A stretch of DNA of 64,000 bases from JAGVSV01 sp040766135 (GCA_040766135.1 JAXGRA010000002.1:62001-126000); one strand, 5' to 3'; shown: positions 34,165-41,484, numbered from the stretch's first letter. Notes: generated by a model from the sequence alone, not told the origin. A program made the numbers and translations.

Positions 34165-34873
34165 CCTTTTTCCTCCGATGGCGGAGTGAGCGGCTATGCC
34201 GCGGAATAACAGGTGCCCCGTACTCCTCTACAGTTGGCTGTTTCTGCAACAATTCCGGTGGAACGGCGTATTGCCAAGTATATTGACTTGTTTCTTCTAT
34301 CGTATCTATAGGCTCTTCTTCCGTTAACATCGCTTCCAACTGCGGTTCTTCTTCCAAACCTTCTTGCGAGTAGGTAACCTCTGGCTGGTCTGGATAGATG
34401 ATATCCTGACTTATGGGTGCAATGCGGTCGGGCACATCCAGTCCTGCAAACAGACGCACACGAAATAGTCTCTCTCCAATAGCGATACGTGTGCCATGCA
34501 ACGCATGTCCGCCCTTTGGAGCAGAAACACCGTCCAGCATGAACTTCTGCGCACTGCGCAGAGGGATAACCTTAACACCCTTTCCATCCTCAAATTCAAA
34601 TACAGCCTCTCGTTTGTGCAGGCCAAGAATTCGAATGTCGCATGAACGGGCCGAGCCCAGGGTGCCCTCACGATTTAACGGGAAATTCTCACCAGTATAC
34701 AAATCTACCAGCTCGCCCACCAGCCCGGCATCAGGCAAAAGTGCCAACGCATCTAAGTAGTCCTTCCGGTCTGCGCGCAACCAGCGCCAGCAATACAGGG
34801 CAATCAGCAAAGCCAGCAGCACAAACCAATAGCGCATTCCCATAGCAATCAACTCATAAAGTTCCGGTGCCAA
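34154..34873 (-). CDS. FHA-domain membrane protein, possibly with degenerate phosphopeptide site
   Basis: N-terminal membrane segment (MRYWFVLLALLIALYCW), then an FHA-like domain (about residues 60-130) and an acidic tail. TTG 34873 is chosen because GGGGAGG lies 7 bases upstream, while the ATG at 34891 has no ribosome-binding site. FHA domains bind phosphothreonine; here the canonical Gly-Arg reads Gly-Ser (LGSARSCDI), and the Ser-Arg-x-His turn reads LHKREAVF, so binding may be altered. It leads an FHA-SEDS-PBP operon like those that couple Ser/Thr kinase signalling to wall synthesis; no kinase is in view. Confidence 0.82.
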   Translation of the reverse strand: MAPELYELIAMGMRYWFVLLALLIALYCWRWLRADRKDYLDALALLPDAGLVGELVDLYTGENFPLNREGTLGSARSCDIRILGLHKREAVFEFEDGKGVKVIPLRSAQKFMLDGVSAPKGGHALHGTRIAIGERLFRVRLFAGLDVPDRIAPISQDIIYPDQPEVTYSQEGLEEEPQLEAMLTEEEPIDTIEETSQYTWQYAVPPELLQKQPTVEEYGAPVIPRHSRSLRHRRKKDEG

Positions 34874-34964
34874 TGCTTCGCCTCCCCACATAAATGATAA
34901 AATAAGTATACCATAGACACATAGGGATGCGGTGCGCAGCCCTTTGTAAAAGATATGAGTTGCA

Positions 34965-34999
34965 AAAAGAAAACCCGAAGTCCAATAAAGAACTTCGGG
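34965..34999 (-). terminator. Terminator of the five-tRNA operon
   Basis: Eight-base-pair stem (34974-34981 with 34992-34999) followed on the minus strand by a T-rich tract (34965-34973), just after tRNA-Cys. Confidence 0.85.
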
Positions 35000-35006
35000 A
35001 TCCTGT

Positions 35007-35082
35007 TGGAGGCGCCATCCAGATTTGAACTGGAGAATAAAGGTTTTGCAGACCTTCGCCTTACCACTTGGCTATGGCGCCA
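35007..35082 (-). tRNA. tRNA-Cys (anticodon GCA)
   Basis: Acceptor TGGCGCC/GGCGCCT..., anticodon loop CTGCAAA, T-loop TTCAAAT, encoded CCA. Last tRNA of the operon before the terminator. Confidence 0.95.
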
Positions 35083-35160
35083 AATAGGTGTCAACGCGAC
35101 ACAGTAACTTCGTCCCTATCAGGAGAAAGCAGTTTCCCCTAATTGTTTGCCTAACGTTAC

Positions 35161-35191
35161 GTTTGCCGCCGAGATGCTTTCGGCGGCAAAC
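35161..35191. repeat. 12-bp perfect inverted repeat between tRNA-Gly and tRNA-Cys
   Basis: Arms 35161-35172 and 35180-35191 with a 7-base loop. No T run on the minus strand, so it is more likely a processing or structural hairpin in the tRNA precursor than a terminator. Confidence 0.7.
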
Positions 35192-35212
35192 GCAGCGTAG
35201 TGCAATCCGAAG

Positions 35213-35288
35213 TGGAGCGGTAGACGAGACTCGGACTCGCGACCTCAACCTTGGCAAGGTTGCGCTCTACCAACTGAGCTACTACCGC
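35213..35288 (-). tRNA. tRNA-Gly (anticodon GCC)
   Basis: Acceptor GCGGTAG/CTACCGC, anticodon loop TTGCCAA, T-loop TCCGAGT, encoded CCA. It complements the tRNA-Gly with anticodon CCC at 21888. Confidence 0.96.
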
Positions 35289-35291
35289 ATG

Positions 35292-35367
35292 TGGTGCCTT
35301 GGGGCGGAATTGAACCACCGACACGTAGATTTTCAGTCTACTGCTCTACCGACTGAGCTACCAAGGC
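35292..35367 (-). tRNA. tRNA-Phe (anticodon GAA)
   Basis: Acceptor GCCTTGG/CCAAGGC, anticodon loop CTGAAAA, T-loop TTCAATT, encoded CCA. Confidence 0.96.
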
Positions 35368-35371
35368 AAGT

Positions 35372-35449
35372 TGGCGACCCGGAAGGGGCTCGAACCCTCG
35401 ACCTCCAGCGTGACAGGCTGGCATTCTAAACCGACTGAACTACCGGGCC
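35372..35449 (-). tRNA. tRNA-Asp (anticodon GTC)
   Basis: Acceptor GGCCCGG paired with CCGGGTC (one G-T pair), anticodon loop CTGTCAC, T-loop TTCGAGC, encoded CCA. Confidence 0.96.
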
Positions 35450-35456
35450 ACGGAAT

Positions 35457-35532
35457 TGGTGGGAACAACAGGGCTCGAACCTGTGACCCTCTGCTTGTAA
35501 GGCAGATGCTCTCCCAGCTGAGCTATGTTCCC
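35457..35532 (-). tRNA. tRNA-Val (anticodon TAC)
   Basis: Acceptor GGGAACA/TGTTCCC, anticodon loop CTTACAA, T-loop TTCGAGC, encoded CCA. First gene of the five-tRNA operon (Val-Asp-Phe-Gly-Cys). Confidence 0.96.
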
Positions 35533-35555
35533 CCGCCGCGTCGAAACGCTTGTTT

Positions 35556-35584
35556 ATATTACAGGCACTCAGCATTCTTGTCAA
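35556..35584 (-). promoter_or_regulatory. Promoter of the five-tRNA operon
   Basis: Minus strand TTGACA, 17 bases, TAATAT, ending about 23 bases before tRNA-Val. Confidence 0.85.
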
Positions 35585-35702
35585 GCCTAAAAAATATTTA
35601 GTTGTGCAGCCGAGTGGCGCGCTGTTGCATCCTTTGGACTACACAACCGTTTTTATTGTTTTCAGCGTTTGTCTGAATTTTAACAAATCCAGCTTCCCTA
35701 TA

Positions 35703-36371
35703 TTACTCTCTCCCAGAATATGTCAATATAATAGGCGTGATTTTGATGGTCTGGCTAATCTGATAAAGTAAGTCTGAAATTTCTTCATAGCTGCTGTTGA
35801 TACCCTGAAGATAGAAGATATATTCATTGTTTTCATCATAATAGTCATAGTATACATTGTGGACAACAACAGTCTGTGTATCGCTGATCTCTGCTTCAAA
35901 CTGGAACGCCACCTCCAGCATGCGGCCAACGGGTGTATCATGCAGGATGGTATCATTGTGTGAAAACCGCAAATTGCGCGCACCAATTTTTTCATAGTCT
36001 TCACGAATCAAATCAATATAAAGCGGCAATCTTAGTGTTTCCTCATCCAACGATGCATAACTGGGCTTTTTTAGCTGAAAATTAAATACAAAGCGTCCAT
36101 CGTTTGCAATCCACGTTTGTGAATCATACAGGTAATCGTCATCCCCAAATTCCTGGTCAGACAAACGTTTTGCACGTTCTTTCGGATCACCAGGCAAGAA
36201 CTCACCCGGTAAAGAAAACCCATATAAATACACCTTGTTTTCGTAACGAAACCACGGCTTCCTACCTTGCTGACCGATAGCCGGCAAGAAAGGTGGTACT
36301 ACAATGGTTTCTGCAGCCACACTAGGCAGCAGCATCACAAGAATCGCACAAATTGCTACTAGCCTTTTCAC
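35703..36371 (-). CDS. Secreted protein of unknown function
   Basis: I do not recognise this family. The protein starts with a basic stretch and a hydrophobic signal segment (MKRLVAICAILVMLLPSVAAE) and has no further membrane segment, so it should be exported. The rest (about 200 residues) is rich in Tyr, Asp and Glu, with a run of aromatic-acidic residues near VYYDYYDENNEYIFYLQG. GTG 36371 is preferred: an AAGGAGG ends 12 bases before it, whereas that site directly abuts the ATG at 36383. It stands alone between a tRNA operon and an insertion sequence and is AT-richer than its neighbours, which suggests accessory origin. Confidence 0.7.
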   Translation of the reverse strand: MKRLVAICAILVMLLPSVAAETIVVPPFLPAIGQQGRKPWFRYENKVYLYGFSLPGEFLPGDPKERAKRLSDQEFGDDDYLYDSQTWIANDGRFVFNFQLKKPSYASLDEETLRLPLYIDLIREDYEKIGARNLRFSHNDTILHDTPVGRMLEVAFQFEAEISDTQTVVVHNVYYDYYDENNEYIFYLQGINSSYEEISDLLYQISQTIKITPIILTYSGRE

Positions 36372-36531
36372 CTTTATCCCCATCCTCCTTGTATATCTCA
36401 TTCAAGTCTTGCCTAAGATTCATTTCACTGACCTTTTCTCGTTTCTCCTTATGCCACATAATCTTGAAGTAAGATTTAACAAGCACATAATATCACACAA
36501 CATAGCAATTTCGCATCAATTTGCCCCGCGG

Positions 36532-36593
36532 TGCCTCAAGTCAATATGAGCGCGAAAGTTGTAACGATGCCTCACATAAAATGAGCGCGAAAG
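36532..36593 (+). repeat. Left end of the insertion sequence (two repeat units)
   Basis: Units 36532-36558 and 36568-36593, spaced 36 bases start to start. Both hold ATGAGCGCGAAAG. The inner unit shares ATAAAATGAGCGCGAA with the outer unit of the right end. Confidence 0.85.
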
Positions 36594-36609
36594 TGAGGTA
36601 GGGAGCGCA

Positions 36610-36746
36610 GGAAAATTCTTCGGGGATGGATAGGGAGAGGCCGCCATGATAGGCTCTCTGCCGGGGCAGCCTACGATAGGGCTGACCCTTACGCTGACCG
36701 GCATGGCGGCAGAGGCTCCCTGTCCATCCGGAAAGAAGAAATTTCC
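36610..36746 (-). ncRNA. Long imperfect stem-loop downstream of the transposase
   Basis: Arms 36610-36647 and 36703-36746 pair imperfectly over about 36 bases; the 55-base loop holds smaller hairpins (for example GGCTCTCTGCC with GGGCAGCC). It lies between the transposase stop and the left end. It could be a structured 3' untranslated region, a block to external transcription or a small RNA; expression is not shown. Confidence 0.5.
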
Positions 36747-36795
36747 GGCATACGCACACAACGTTCCCTTCACCTCCTGACCGTGTCTGCATATG

Positions 36796-38049
36796 TTATG
36801 GCACAATGCGTATCCCACCCATTTGTTTGTTCAGTCGTTTTTCTTTAGCGAGTTCTGCTGCCAGCACCAAATCATCGGTCTTGGATTTGGCTAAGTCTGA
36901 CAAGATGCATTGCAGACGGACAATATCGCGTGTCAGTTCGGCGGGATTGATGGAATCTCTGTACGCGATAAGCTCCTGCGCCTGTTGGGGAGATAGTATC
37001 TGCGCATCCAGCAACCGCTCCAGGGGTGTTTTCGGTTCATCATAGATGCGCTTGCGCCTGCCGACTGCATCCGTTTTCCAGCCTATGGGTTTCCGGGTGG
37101 CGGTAAAGTAATTCGTTTTCAGGCAGACCAACCGCCACAACTCCGCCAATGTTTCGCGTTCCTCTTGGGTATCATAGCGGAAGTAGAAACCATATCGGCG
37201 CACGATGTGATTGTTCTTGGACTCCACATGCGCCTGATCATTTTTCCTGTAGGGACGAGCGCGAGTAAAAAAGATCCCTTTTTCTGCCGCCCAGTTGAGC
37301 ACATCGTAGTTAATCAGTTCGCTTCCGTTATCACAATCCAACCCCTCCACCTGGTAAGGGATGGCGTCCAATGCTGCATCCAGTCCCTTGCGGATATGGA
37401 CATGTGCGTTGTTACGCAGCACTTCCAGATGAACCCAACCAACGATTACATCTGTCATGACCAGAGATCGGGCAAACTCTCCTTTCAGCGTGGGTCCACA
37501 GTGCGCCACTGTATCTACCTCAAAGAACCCCGGTTCAGGCGGCATCTCATCTCCAGCCTTGCGAATCTGGATACTGTTCCTGAGCAGAACACCCGGCTTG
37601 GTGGTACTGATTCCTTTCAAACGTAAACGTTCACGCTCTTCTTTCAGGTAGCGATCTACGGTCGCCGCACTCATTTGGAGTAATTCCTGCTTCACCTCCT
37701 CAGACCATCCATGTTCGTTTAACACCAGTTCTCCATGTGCCTCCAGCGAAGCAATCCATTGCGGCAAATCGGCTACCAGATACTTCCCACAGGGCTGATA
37801 CATGACGCGCCACAACCAGACCAGTTTCTCCTTGGCTGCTGGACTATATTTGGTTGCTCGGTTTCGTCTGCGATCCATGCGCGGCACATGCTTGTTGCCC
37901 AGTGTAGGCGAGGTGAGATACCGCCTGGCTGTCGACCTGCCTAAGTTTGTACTCTGGCAGAAAGTATCTAGGATGCTGCCTTTCTCCTTTTTGCTGCCTC
38001 GTTGATACGATCCCTTTAGTTGCTTGGTGACCTCAATTCTTGTCGCCAT
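36796..38049 (-). CDS. DDE transposase with integrase (rve) core
   Basis: Catalyses transposition of the surrounding element. The 417 residues have an N-terminal helix-turn-helix region (about 1-130; STNLGRSTARRYL) and an RNase H-like core with the DDE triad in FFEVDTVAH, LDCDNGSELIN and AHVESKNNHIVRRYG, followed by a C-terminal tail. ATG 38049 is favoured (AAAGGGA upstream); 38067 is possible. It is a single-gene element resembling IS481/ISNCY-type or an IstA-like protein without IstB; the family is not certain. The frame is intact, so the element may be active. Confidence 0.88.
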   Translation of the reverse strand: MATRIEVTKQLKGSYQRGSKKEKGSILDTFCQSTNLGRSTARRYLTSPTLGNKHVPRMDRRRNRATKYSPAAKEKLVWLWRVMYQPCGKYLVADLPQWIASLEAHGELVLNEHGWSEEVKQELLQMSAATVDRYLKEERERLRLKGISTTKPGVLLRNSIQIRKAGDEMPPEPGFFEVDTVAHCGPTLKGEFARSLVMTDVIVGWVHLEVLRNNAHVHIRKGLDAALDAIPYQVEGLDCDNGSELINYDVLNWAAEKGIFFTRARPYRKNDQAHVESKNNHIVRRYGFYFRYDTQEERETLAELWRLVCLKTNYFTATRKPIGWKTDAVGRRKRIYDEPKTPLERLLDAQILSPQQAQELIAYRDSINPAELTRDIVRLQCILSDLAKSKTDDLVLAAELAKEKRLNKQMGGIRIVP

Positions 38050-38086
38050 TGATACTTTCCCTTTCATTCAATCAGCATACTACTCT

Positions 38087-38146
38087 TTTCGCGCTCATTC
38101 TTATTTGAGGCACCACTGTCGCTTCGCGCTCATTTTATATAAGGTA
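38087..38146 (-). repeat. Right end of the insertion sequence (two inverted repeat units)
   Basis: Inner unit 38087-38112 and outer unit 38123-38146, inverted relative to the left end. The outer unit is the most diverged (TACCTTA for TGCCTCA). Confidence 0.85.
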
Positions 38147-38156
38147 CGCCGTGCCC

Positions 38157-38185
38157 TTGACAGTGCTTTTATCCCTTTTTATAAT
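38157..38185 (+). promoter_or_regulatory. Consensus promoter of tRNA-Leu
   Basis: TTGACA (38157-38162), 17 bases, TATAAT (38180-38185): a perfect match, starting 11 bases beyond the insertion-sequence end. Confidence 0.9.
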
Positions 38186-38200
38186 ATCAGCGTTCTGCAT

Positions 38201-38286
38201 GCCGGTGTGGTGGAATGGCAGACGCGACGGACTCAAAATCCGTTGGTAGCGATACCGTGTCGGTTCAAGTCCGACCACCGGCACCA
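38201..38286 (+). tRNA. tRNA-Leu (anticodon CAA)
   Basis: Acceptor GCCGGTG/CACCGGC, anticodon loop CTCAAAA giving CAA, long variable arm, T-loop TTCAAGT, encoded CCA. A stem (38294-38303 with 38329-38338) enclosing a second hairpin follows and probably ends transcription. Confidence 0.96.
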
Positions 38287-38293
38287 AACGACG

Positions 38294-38338
38294 ATAATCC
38301 GAATCAAATCTTCCTGATAGGAGATGGGTTCGGATTAT
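38294..38338 (+). terminator. Nested hairpin after tRNA-Leu
   Basis: Ten-base-pair outer stem (38294-38303 with 38329-38338) enclosing an inner stem around TTCCTGATAGGA. The downstream T content is weak, so termination efficiency is unclear. Confidence 0.55.
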
Positions 38339-38428
38339 TAGTGTTTAAATGCTATATCATAACCGTCGAGAAATCCCATGTATGTTGTAAGTACAACGAA
38401 CGCTCCTAATCTATCTTAGATGTTGTGT

Positions 38429-38456
38429 TTGACAGGCAAATGCCGAACATGATAGT
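38429..38456 (+). promoter_or_regulatory. Candidate promoter of the glycosidase-like gene
   Basis: TTGACA (38429-38434), 16 bases, GATAGT (38451-38456). The -35 is perfect, the -10 moderate; it lies 36 bases before the TTG start. Confidence 0.45.
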
Positions 38457-38491
38457 CTTTGTCCACAGTGAACGCGGGAAGGAGTGATACT

Positions 38492-39448
38492 TTGCGCATA
38501 TATAGGGCATCCGTTTTGCTGCTTGTGCTGACGCTGGTGCTGGGATGCATTCTGCCTGGACAGGCTGAGCAGCCAACGGCCACACCCACGGCAACCCCGG
38601 TACCGGAGGGATACACCTATCCCCCCTTGCCGATAGATTTGTCGCCCGGCCCACCTGTCATCCGCGAAAATTATGGGGAGGATGGGCTTTCTTATACGGA
38701 TCCTTCTTTACAGGTACAGATTTATGAGGATCGGGCCTACAATACGCCTATCCTGTATGCGCACATCCACATCAGCCATCCCTCGCAGATGCGCACGGCC
38801 CCGGCGGGCACGTTCCGCATGCAAACCACGTCTTTGGGCGCGCATATTGCGCGCCGGTACAATGCTGTCATCGCCATCAATGGGGACTTCTTTGTATATG
38901 ATGCCAAAAGCTATGCGGTGCGTCAGGGCGAAACATACCGTAACCGACCTACCGGCGAGGACGTGTTGATCATTGATGATCTCGGCAATTTTCATCCCTT
39001 ATTTGCACCTGAAACGCCGGAGCAGATTCTTCAGGCGGTGGATGCCTTGGCCCAGGAAGGCCGCAGCGTGGTGAACGCATTTACCTTTGGGCCTATTTTG
39101 GTGCACAACGGCAAGATGCAGGAGGTAAGCAGTACCAAATATTTTAATATTTCCCCCGGCGTCAACGCCCAGCGCGTTGCGCTGGTACAGCTTGGGCCGC
39201 TGGAGTATCTGATTGTTTCCACGCAAGGGCCGGAGGACAAAAATTCCAAGGGATTGACCATCCCGGAAATGGCCGCCTATGTGGAGGAAGTGGGCTATCG
39301 TTTTTCGGATAAAGGTTGCTTGGTGGCCTATAATCTGGATGGCGGCTCCACCAATACATTGTATTTCAATGGCCGCAAGATTAACTCCCCCGGCGGCAAA
39401 ACGCGCGACATCGCGGACATTATCTACTTTGCCTCTCTGGTGCGCTGA
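38492..39448 (+). CDS. Phosphodiester glycosidase (NagPA/DUF2233) family protein, probable lipoprotein
   Basis: Members of this family resemble the enzyme that uncovers mannose-6-phosphate; bacterial roles in wall or exopolysaccharide turnover are proposed. TTG 38492 is chosen from AAGGAG 7 bases upstream. The 318 residues begin with a signal segment ending LVLGC, a loose lipobox, then a Thr/Pro-rich linker and the NagPA-like domain with AVIAINGDFFVYD near residue 130 and the C-terminal NLDGGSTNTLYFNGRKINSPGG hallmark. It is 3 bases before the Lgt-like gene, so the two are probably co-expressed. Confidence 0.87.
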   Translation: MRIYRASVLLLVLTLVLGCILPGQAEQPTATPTATPVPEGYTYPPLPIDLSPGPPVIRENYGEDGLSYTDPSLQVQIYEDRAYNTPILYAHIHISHPSQMRTAPAGTFRMQTTSLGAHIARRYNAVIAINGDFFVYDAKSYAVRQGETYRNRPTGEDVLIIDDLGNFHPLFAPETPEQILQAVDALAQEGRSVVNAFTFGPILVHNGKMQEVSSTKYFNISPGVNAQRVALVQLGPLEYLIVSTQGPEDKNSKGLTIPEMAAYVEEVGYRFSDKGCLVAYNLDGGSTNTLYFNGRKINSPGGKTRDIADIIYFASLVR

Positions 39449-39451
39449 TTC

Positions 39452-40438
39452 ATGTTTCCTATCATAACGTGGCAGATTGGCACGCTTTCGGCGCCTGTGT
39501 ATGCGTTGCTGCTGATACTGGCAACGATTGTTTCGATATGCCTGTTTGTGCTGGATGCCGGGCGCTACGGACTGTCATCATCGCGCGCTTGGAGGCTGGC
39601 AGGGCTTAGTACAGTATCCGGTTTGTTTTTTGCACGCTTGGTATACTGCATGGTGCGTTATGAATACATGTTTCATAATGCAATGGATGGCGCTTATTTG
39701 GGTTTGCTTCCATTTTTTTACATTGATCAAGGCGGGCTGAGCCTGCCCGGCCTGCTGCTGGGCGTATGGGTTGCGCTGTTTGTGGATGCAAAAGTGCGCC
39801 GTATCCCTGCAGGCAGGCAACTGGATGCGGCCGCCCTTCCCTTGGCCGTATTTGTGACTATCGCACGCTGGGGCAAAATCCTGAATGGGCAGGGTTATGG
39901 CGGCGTAGTCGAAACGCCCTGGCTGTGCTTCTTTCCCTTTGCCATACAGGATCCGTATGGTGATTGGCTTATCGCTGTGTTTGCACTGGAAGGGCTGGTA
40001 GCGCTGTTCATTTTAGGCAGGCTGCTATACCAGCGCCGCAAGCCGCTGGCAGCTGGTGACCTGTACCTATATTTCTTAATTCCTTTGTGTGCAGCGCAGA
40101 TTTTTCTGGAATCGCTGCATCAGGATGATTACCTGCGCCTGGAAAGCAACGGATTTATCCGCATCAACCAAGTGTTAGCCATGGCCGGTATCCTTGTTAT
40201 CGCCGCATGGCTTACCATTCGTGCCCGCAAGCAGGGAAAATCCTGGTGGCAGGCTGCAGGCCATTGGCTTGTAGTGATGTTCTCAGCCGGTGCAGCCATC
40301 GCTGCGGAGTTTTATGAGAAACTCCCCTATCCTGAGTTCCTTTTGTATGCAATATCAGCCGTGGCACAGGTTGTGCTGGCTGTTGTGCTGATGCAACGGG
40401 TTTGGGTATTGGGTAAGCAATATATCTCGCAGCAATAA
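39452..40438 (+). CDS. Lgt-family membrane protein lacking key catalytic residues
   Basis: Resembles prolipoprotein diacylglyceryl transferase: 328 residues, about seven to nine membrane segments, GGLSLPGLLLGVWVALF, ARWGKILNGQGYGG and QIFLESLHQDD in the family order. Compared with E. coli Lgt as I recall its numbering, His103 is Pro, Asn146 is Lys, Glu151 is Gln and Arg239 is Gln, while Arg143, Gly154 and Glu243 remain. So ordinary lipoprotein transferase activity is doubtful. It may be a specialised or inactive paralogue; a true Lgt should then exist elsewhere. It follows a lipoprotein-like gene by 3 bases. Confidence 0.82.
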   Translation: MFPIITWQIGTLSAPVYALLLILATIVSICLFVLDAGRYGLSSSRAWRLAGLSTVSGLFFARLVYCMVRYEYMFHNAMDGAYLGLLPFFYIDQGGLSLPGLLLGVWVALFVDAKVRRIPAGRQLDAAALPLAVFVTIARWGKILNGQGYGGVVETPWLCFFPFAIQDPYGDWLIAVFALEGLVALFILGRLLYQRRKPLAAGDLYLYFLIPLCAAQIFLESLHQDDYLRLESNGFIRINQVLAMAGILVIAAWLTIRARKQGKSWWQAAGHWLVVMFSAGAAIAAEFYEKLPYPEFLLYAISAVAQVVLAVVLMQRVWVLGKQYISQQ

Positions 40439-40653
40439 TCAGCCTTAAATGCAAATACTTGCCCAAAAACAACAAAATTGCTTGTATAGCAAGAGGTTTT
40501 CTGTGGTACACCTCTGATGTGATTCGACCCCACGTTCTTATTAAGTGCGAACTTCCCTAGTGGGCGTTCATCAAGAGATTATGTTTGGACTCTTAACGGC
40601 ATTTTCCCCGGTGGAACGGGTATTTTAAAAAAAGATGGAGGAGAGCAGAAACT

Positions 40654-41148
40654 ATGTTAAAGGATATTATCATTATTGGCGGTGCGTTTGTTATTTTAGT
40701 TGCTATTGTCCTAATCATAGCATGGATGAACAAGAGCGCTAATACAAAGCAAAAAACCAACGCACACACATCTAGTCAGTCTGTCGCCAATAGTACCACT
40801 AACCAAGCCCCCATTGATGGCCCAGACTTTGTACAATATGACATGCTTTCTTCTAATTGGGTACGGTCATTAGGAATAGTTATTGTTGTGGTGGCTATAA
40901 TAGCAGCCATCCTTTTGGGGTTTGTCAGCGGTACTGTCATGGTTTCGGAGCACTATCCTTATAGAAACACCATTAAATTCAATTGGACTGCTGCAATTGC
41001 TTTCTTTGCAGTTGGCGCGCTATCATCATTGATGTTCTTTGTAGTCGGCACAATTATCGATAGGCAAAATGAAACTATCAATGTGTTGCGCGAAATATCT
41101 GCACATATCCAGGTGCAGAATCATTCAATAAACAATGATGATAAATGA
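40654..41148 (+). CDS. Small membrane protein of unknown function
   Basis: Not recognised. The 164 residues have three hydrophobic segments: about 5-24 (IIIIGGAFVILVAIVLIIAW), about 73-97 and about 111-133, with a Ser/Thr/Asn-rich polar linker between the first two and a short C-terminal tail. ATG 40654 follows GGAGGAG by 9 bases, so translation is likely. The gene is clearly AT-richer than the neighbouring core genes and has no operon partner; it lies between two unrelated units next to tRNA genes, which suggests transfer. Confidence 0.7.
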   Translation: MLKDIIIIGGAFVILVAIVLIIAWMNKSANTKQKTNAHTSSQSVANSTTNQAPIDGPDFVQYDMLSSNWVRSLGIVIVVVAIIAAILLGFVSGTVMVSEHYPYRNTIKFNWTAAIAFFAVGALSSLMFFVVGTIIDRQNETINVLREISAHIQVQNHSINNDDK

Positions 41149-41282
41149 TTGTTGAGGAAGGTTCTCGTAGGGTTGCGGGCAACATGCATAACCATTGACA
41201 AGTGGATACCCACACACGCGCGTTGACAAAATGAGCAAAACATTATGCGTAAGTGATTTTCGCATTGTATTTCGTGTTGCAT

Positions 41283-41328
41283 TGAAAAACAAATAAAATC
41301 CCTTGAATACTGATTCATAAGGGATTTT
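41283..41328 (-). terminator. Terminator of the tRNA-Gln-tRNA-Glu unit
   Basis: Ten-base-pair stem (41295-41304 with 41319-41328) with a 14-base loop, followed on the minus strand by a T-rich tract. Confidence 0.8.
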
Positions 41329-41330
41329 TG

Positions 41331-41406
41331 TGGCACCTCCGACGGGATTCGAACCCGTGTTGCCGCCTTGAGAGGGCGGTGTCCTAGGCCTCTAGACCAC
41401 GGAGGC
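41331..41406 (-). tRNA. tRNA-Glu (anticodon CTC)
   Basis: Acceptor GCCTCCG/CGGAGGT, anticodon loop CTCTCAA, T-loop TTCGAAT, encoded CCA. Confidence 0.96.
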
Positions 41407-41410
41407 AGGT

Positions 41411-41484
41411 TGGCTGGGGAACTAGGATTTGAACCTAGACAATACGAGTCAGAGTCGTAGGTGCTGCCGTTACACCATTCCCCA
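41411..41484 (-). tRNA. tRNA-Gln (anticodon CTG)
   Basis: Acceptor TGGGGAA/TTCCCCA, anticodon loop CTCTGAC, T-loop TTCAAAT, encoded CCA. Four bases upstream of tRNA-Glu in one transcript. Confidence 0.96.

Larger units (their letters stand above)
36532..38146 (-). mobile_element. Insertion sequence with doubled terminal repeats
   Basis: Each end has two copies of a roughly 26-base unit, consensus TGCCTCA, 5-7 bases, ATGAGCGCGAA: left 36532-36558 and 36568-36593, right (inverted) 38087-38112 and 38123-38146. Between them lies one transposase gene and, at the left, a long hairpin. No convincing target-site duplication is seen (CGCGG at the left, CGCCG at the right). It is inserted 10 bases before the -35 of tRNA-Leu. 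Confidence 0.85.

Noticed and set aside
35088..35601. Open frames across the tRNA cluster (for example 35088-35429)
   Set aside because: They are readings through tRNA genes, a known annotation artefact.
36322..36459. 45-codon minus-strand frame overlapping the start of the unknown secreted protein
   Set aside because: Charged and begins with ATG, but no ribosome-binding site at the first ATG and no recognisable family; possibly chance.
36516..36818. 100-residue minus-strand frame through the left IS end
   Set aside because: It is made of terminal repeats and the hairpin; it lacks coding character.
36527..38151. Target-site duplication CGCGG/CGCCG flanking the insertion sequence
   Set aside because: One mismatch in five bases and uncertain exact ends; not convincing.
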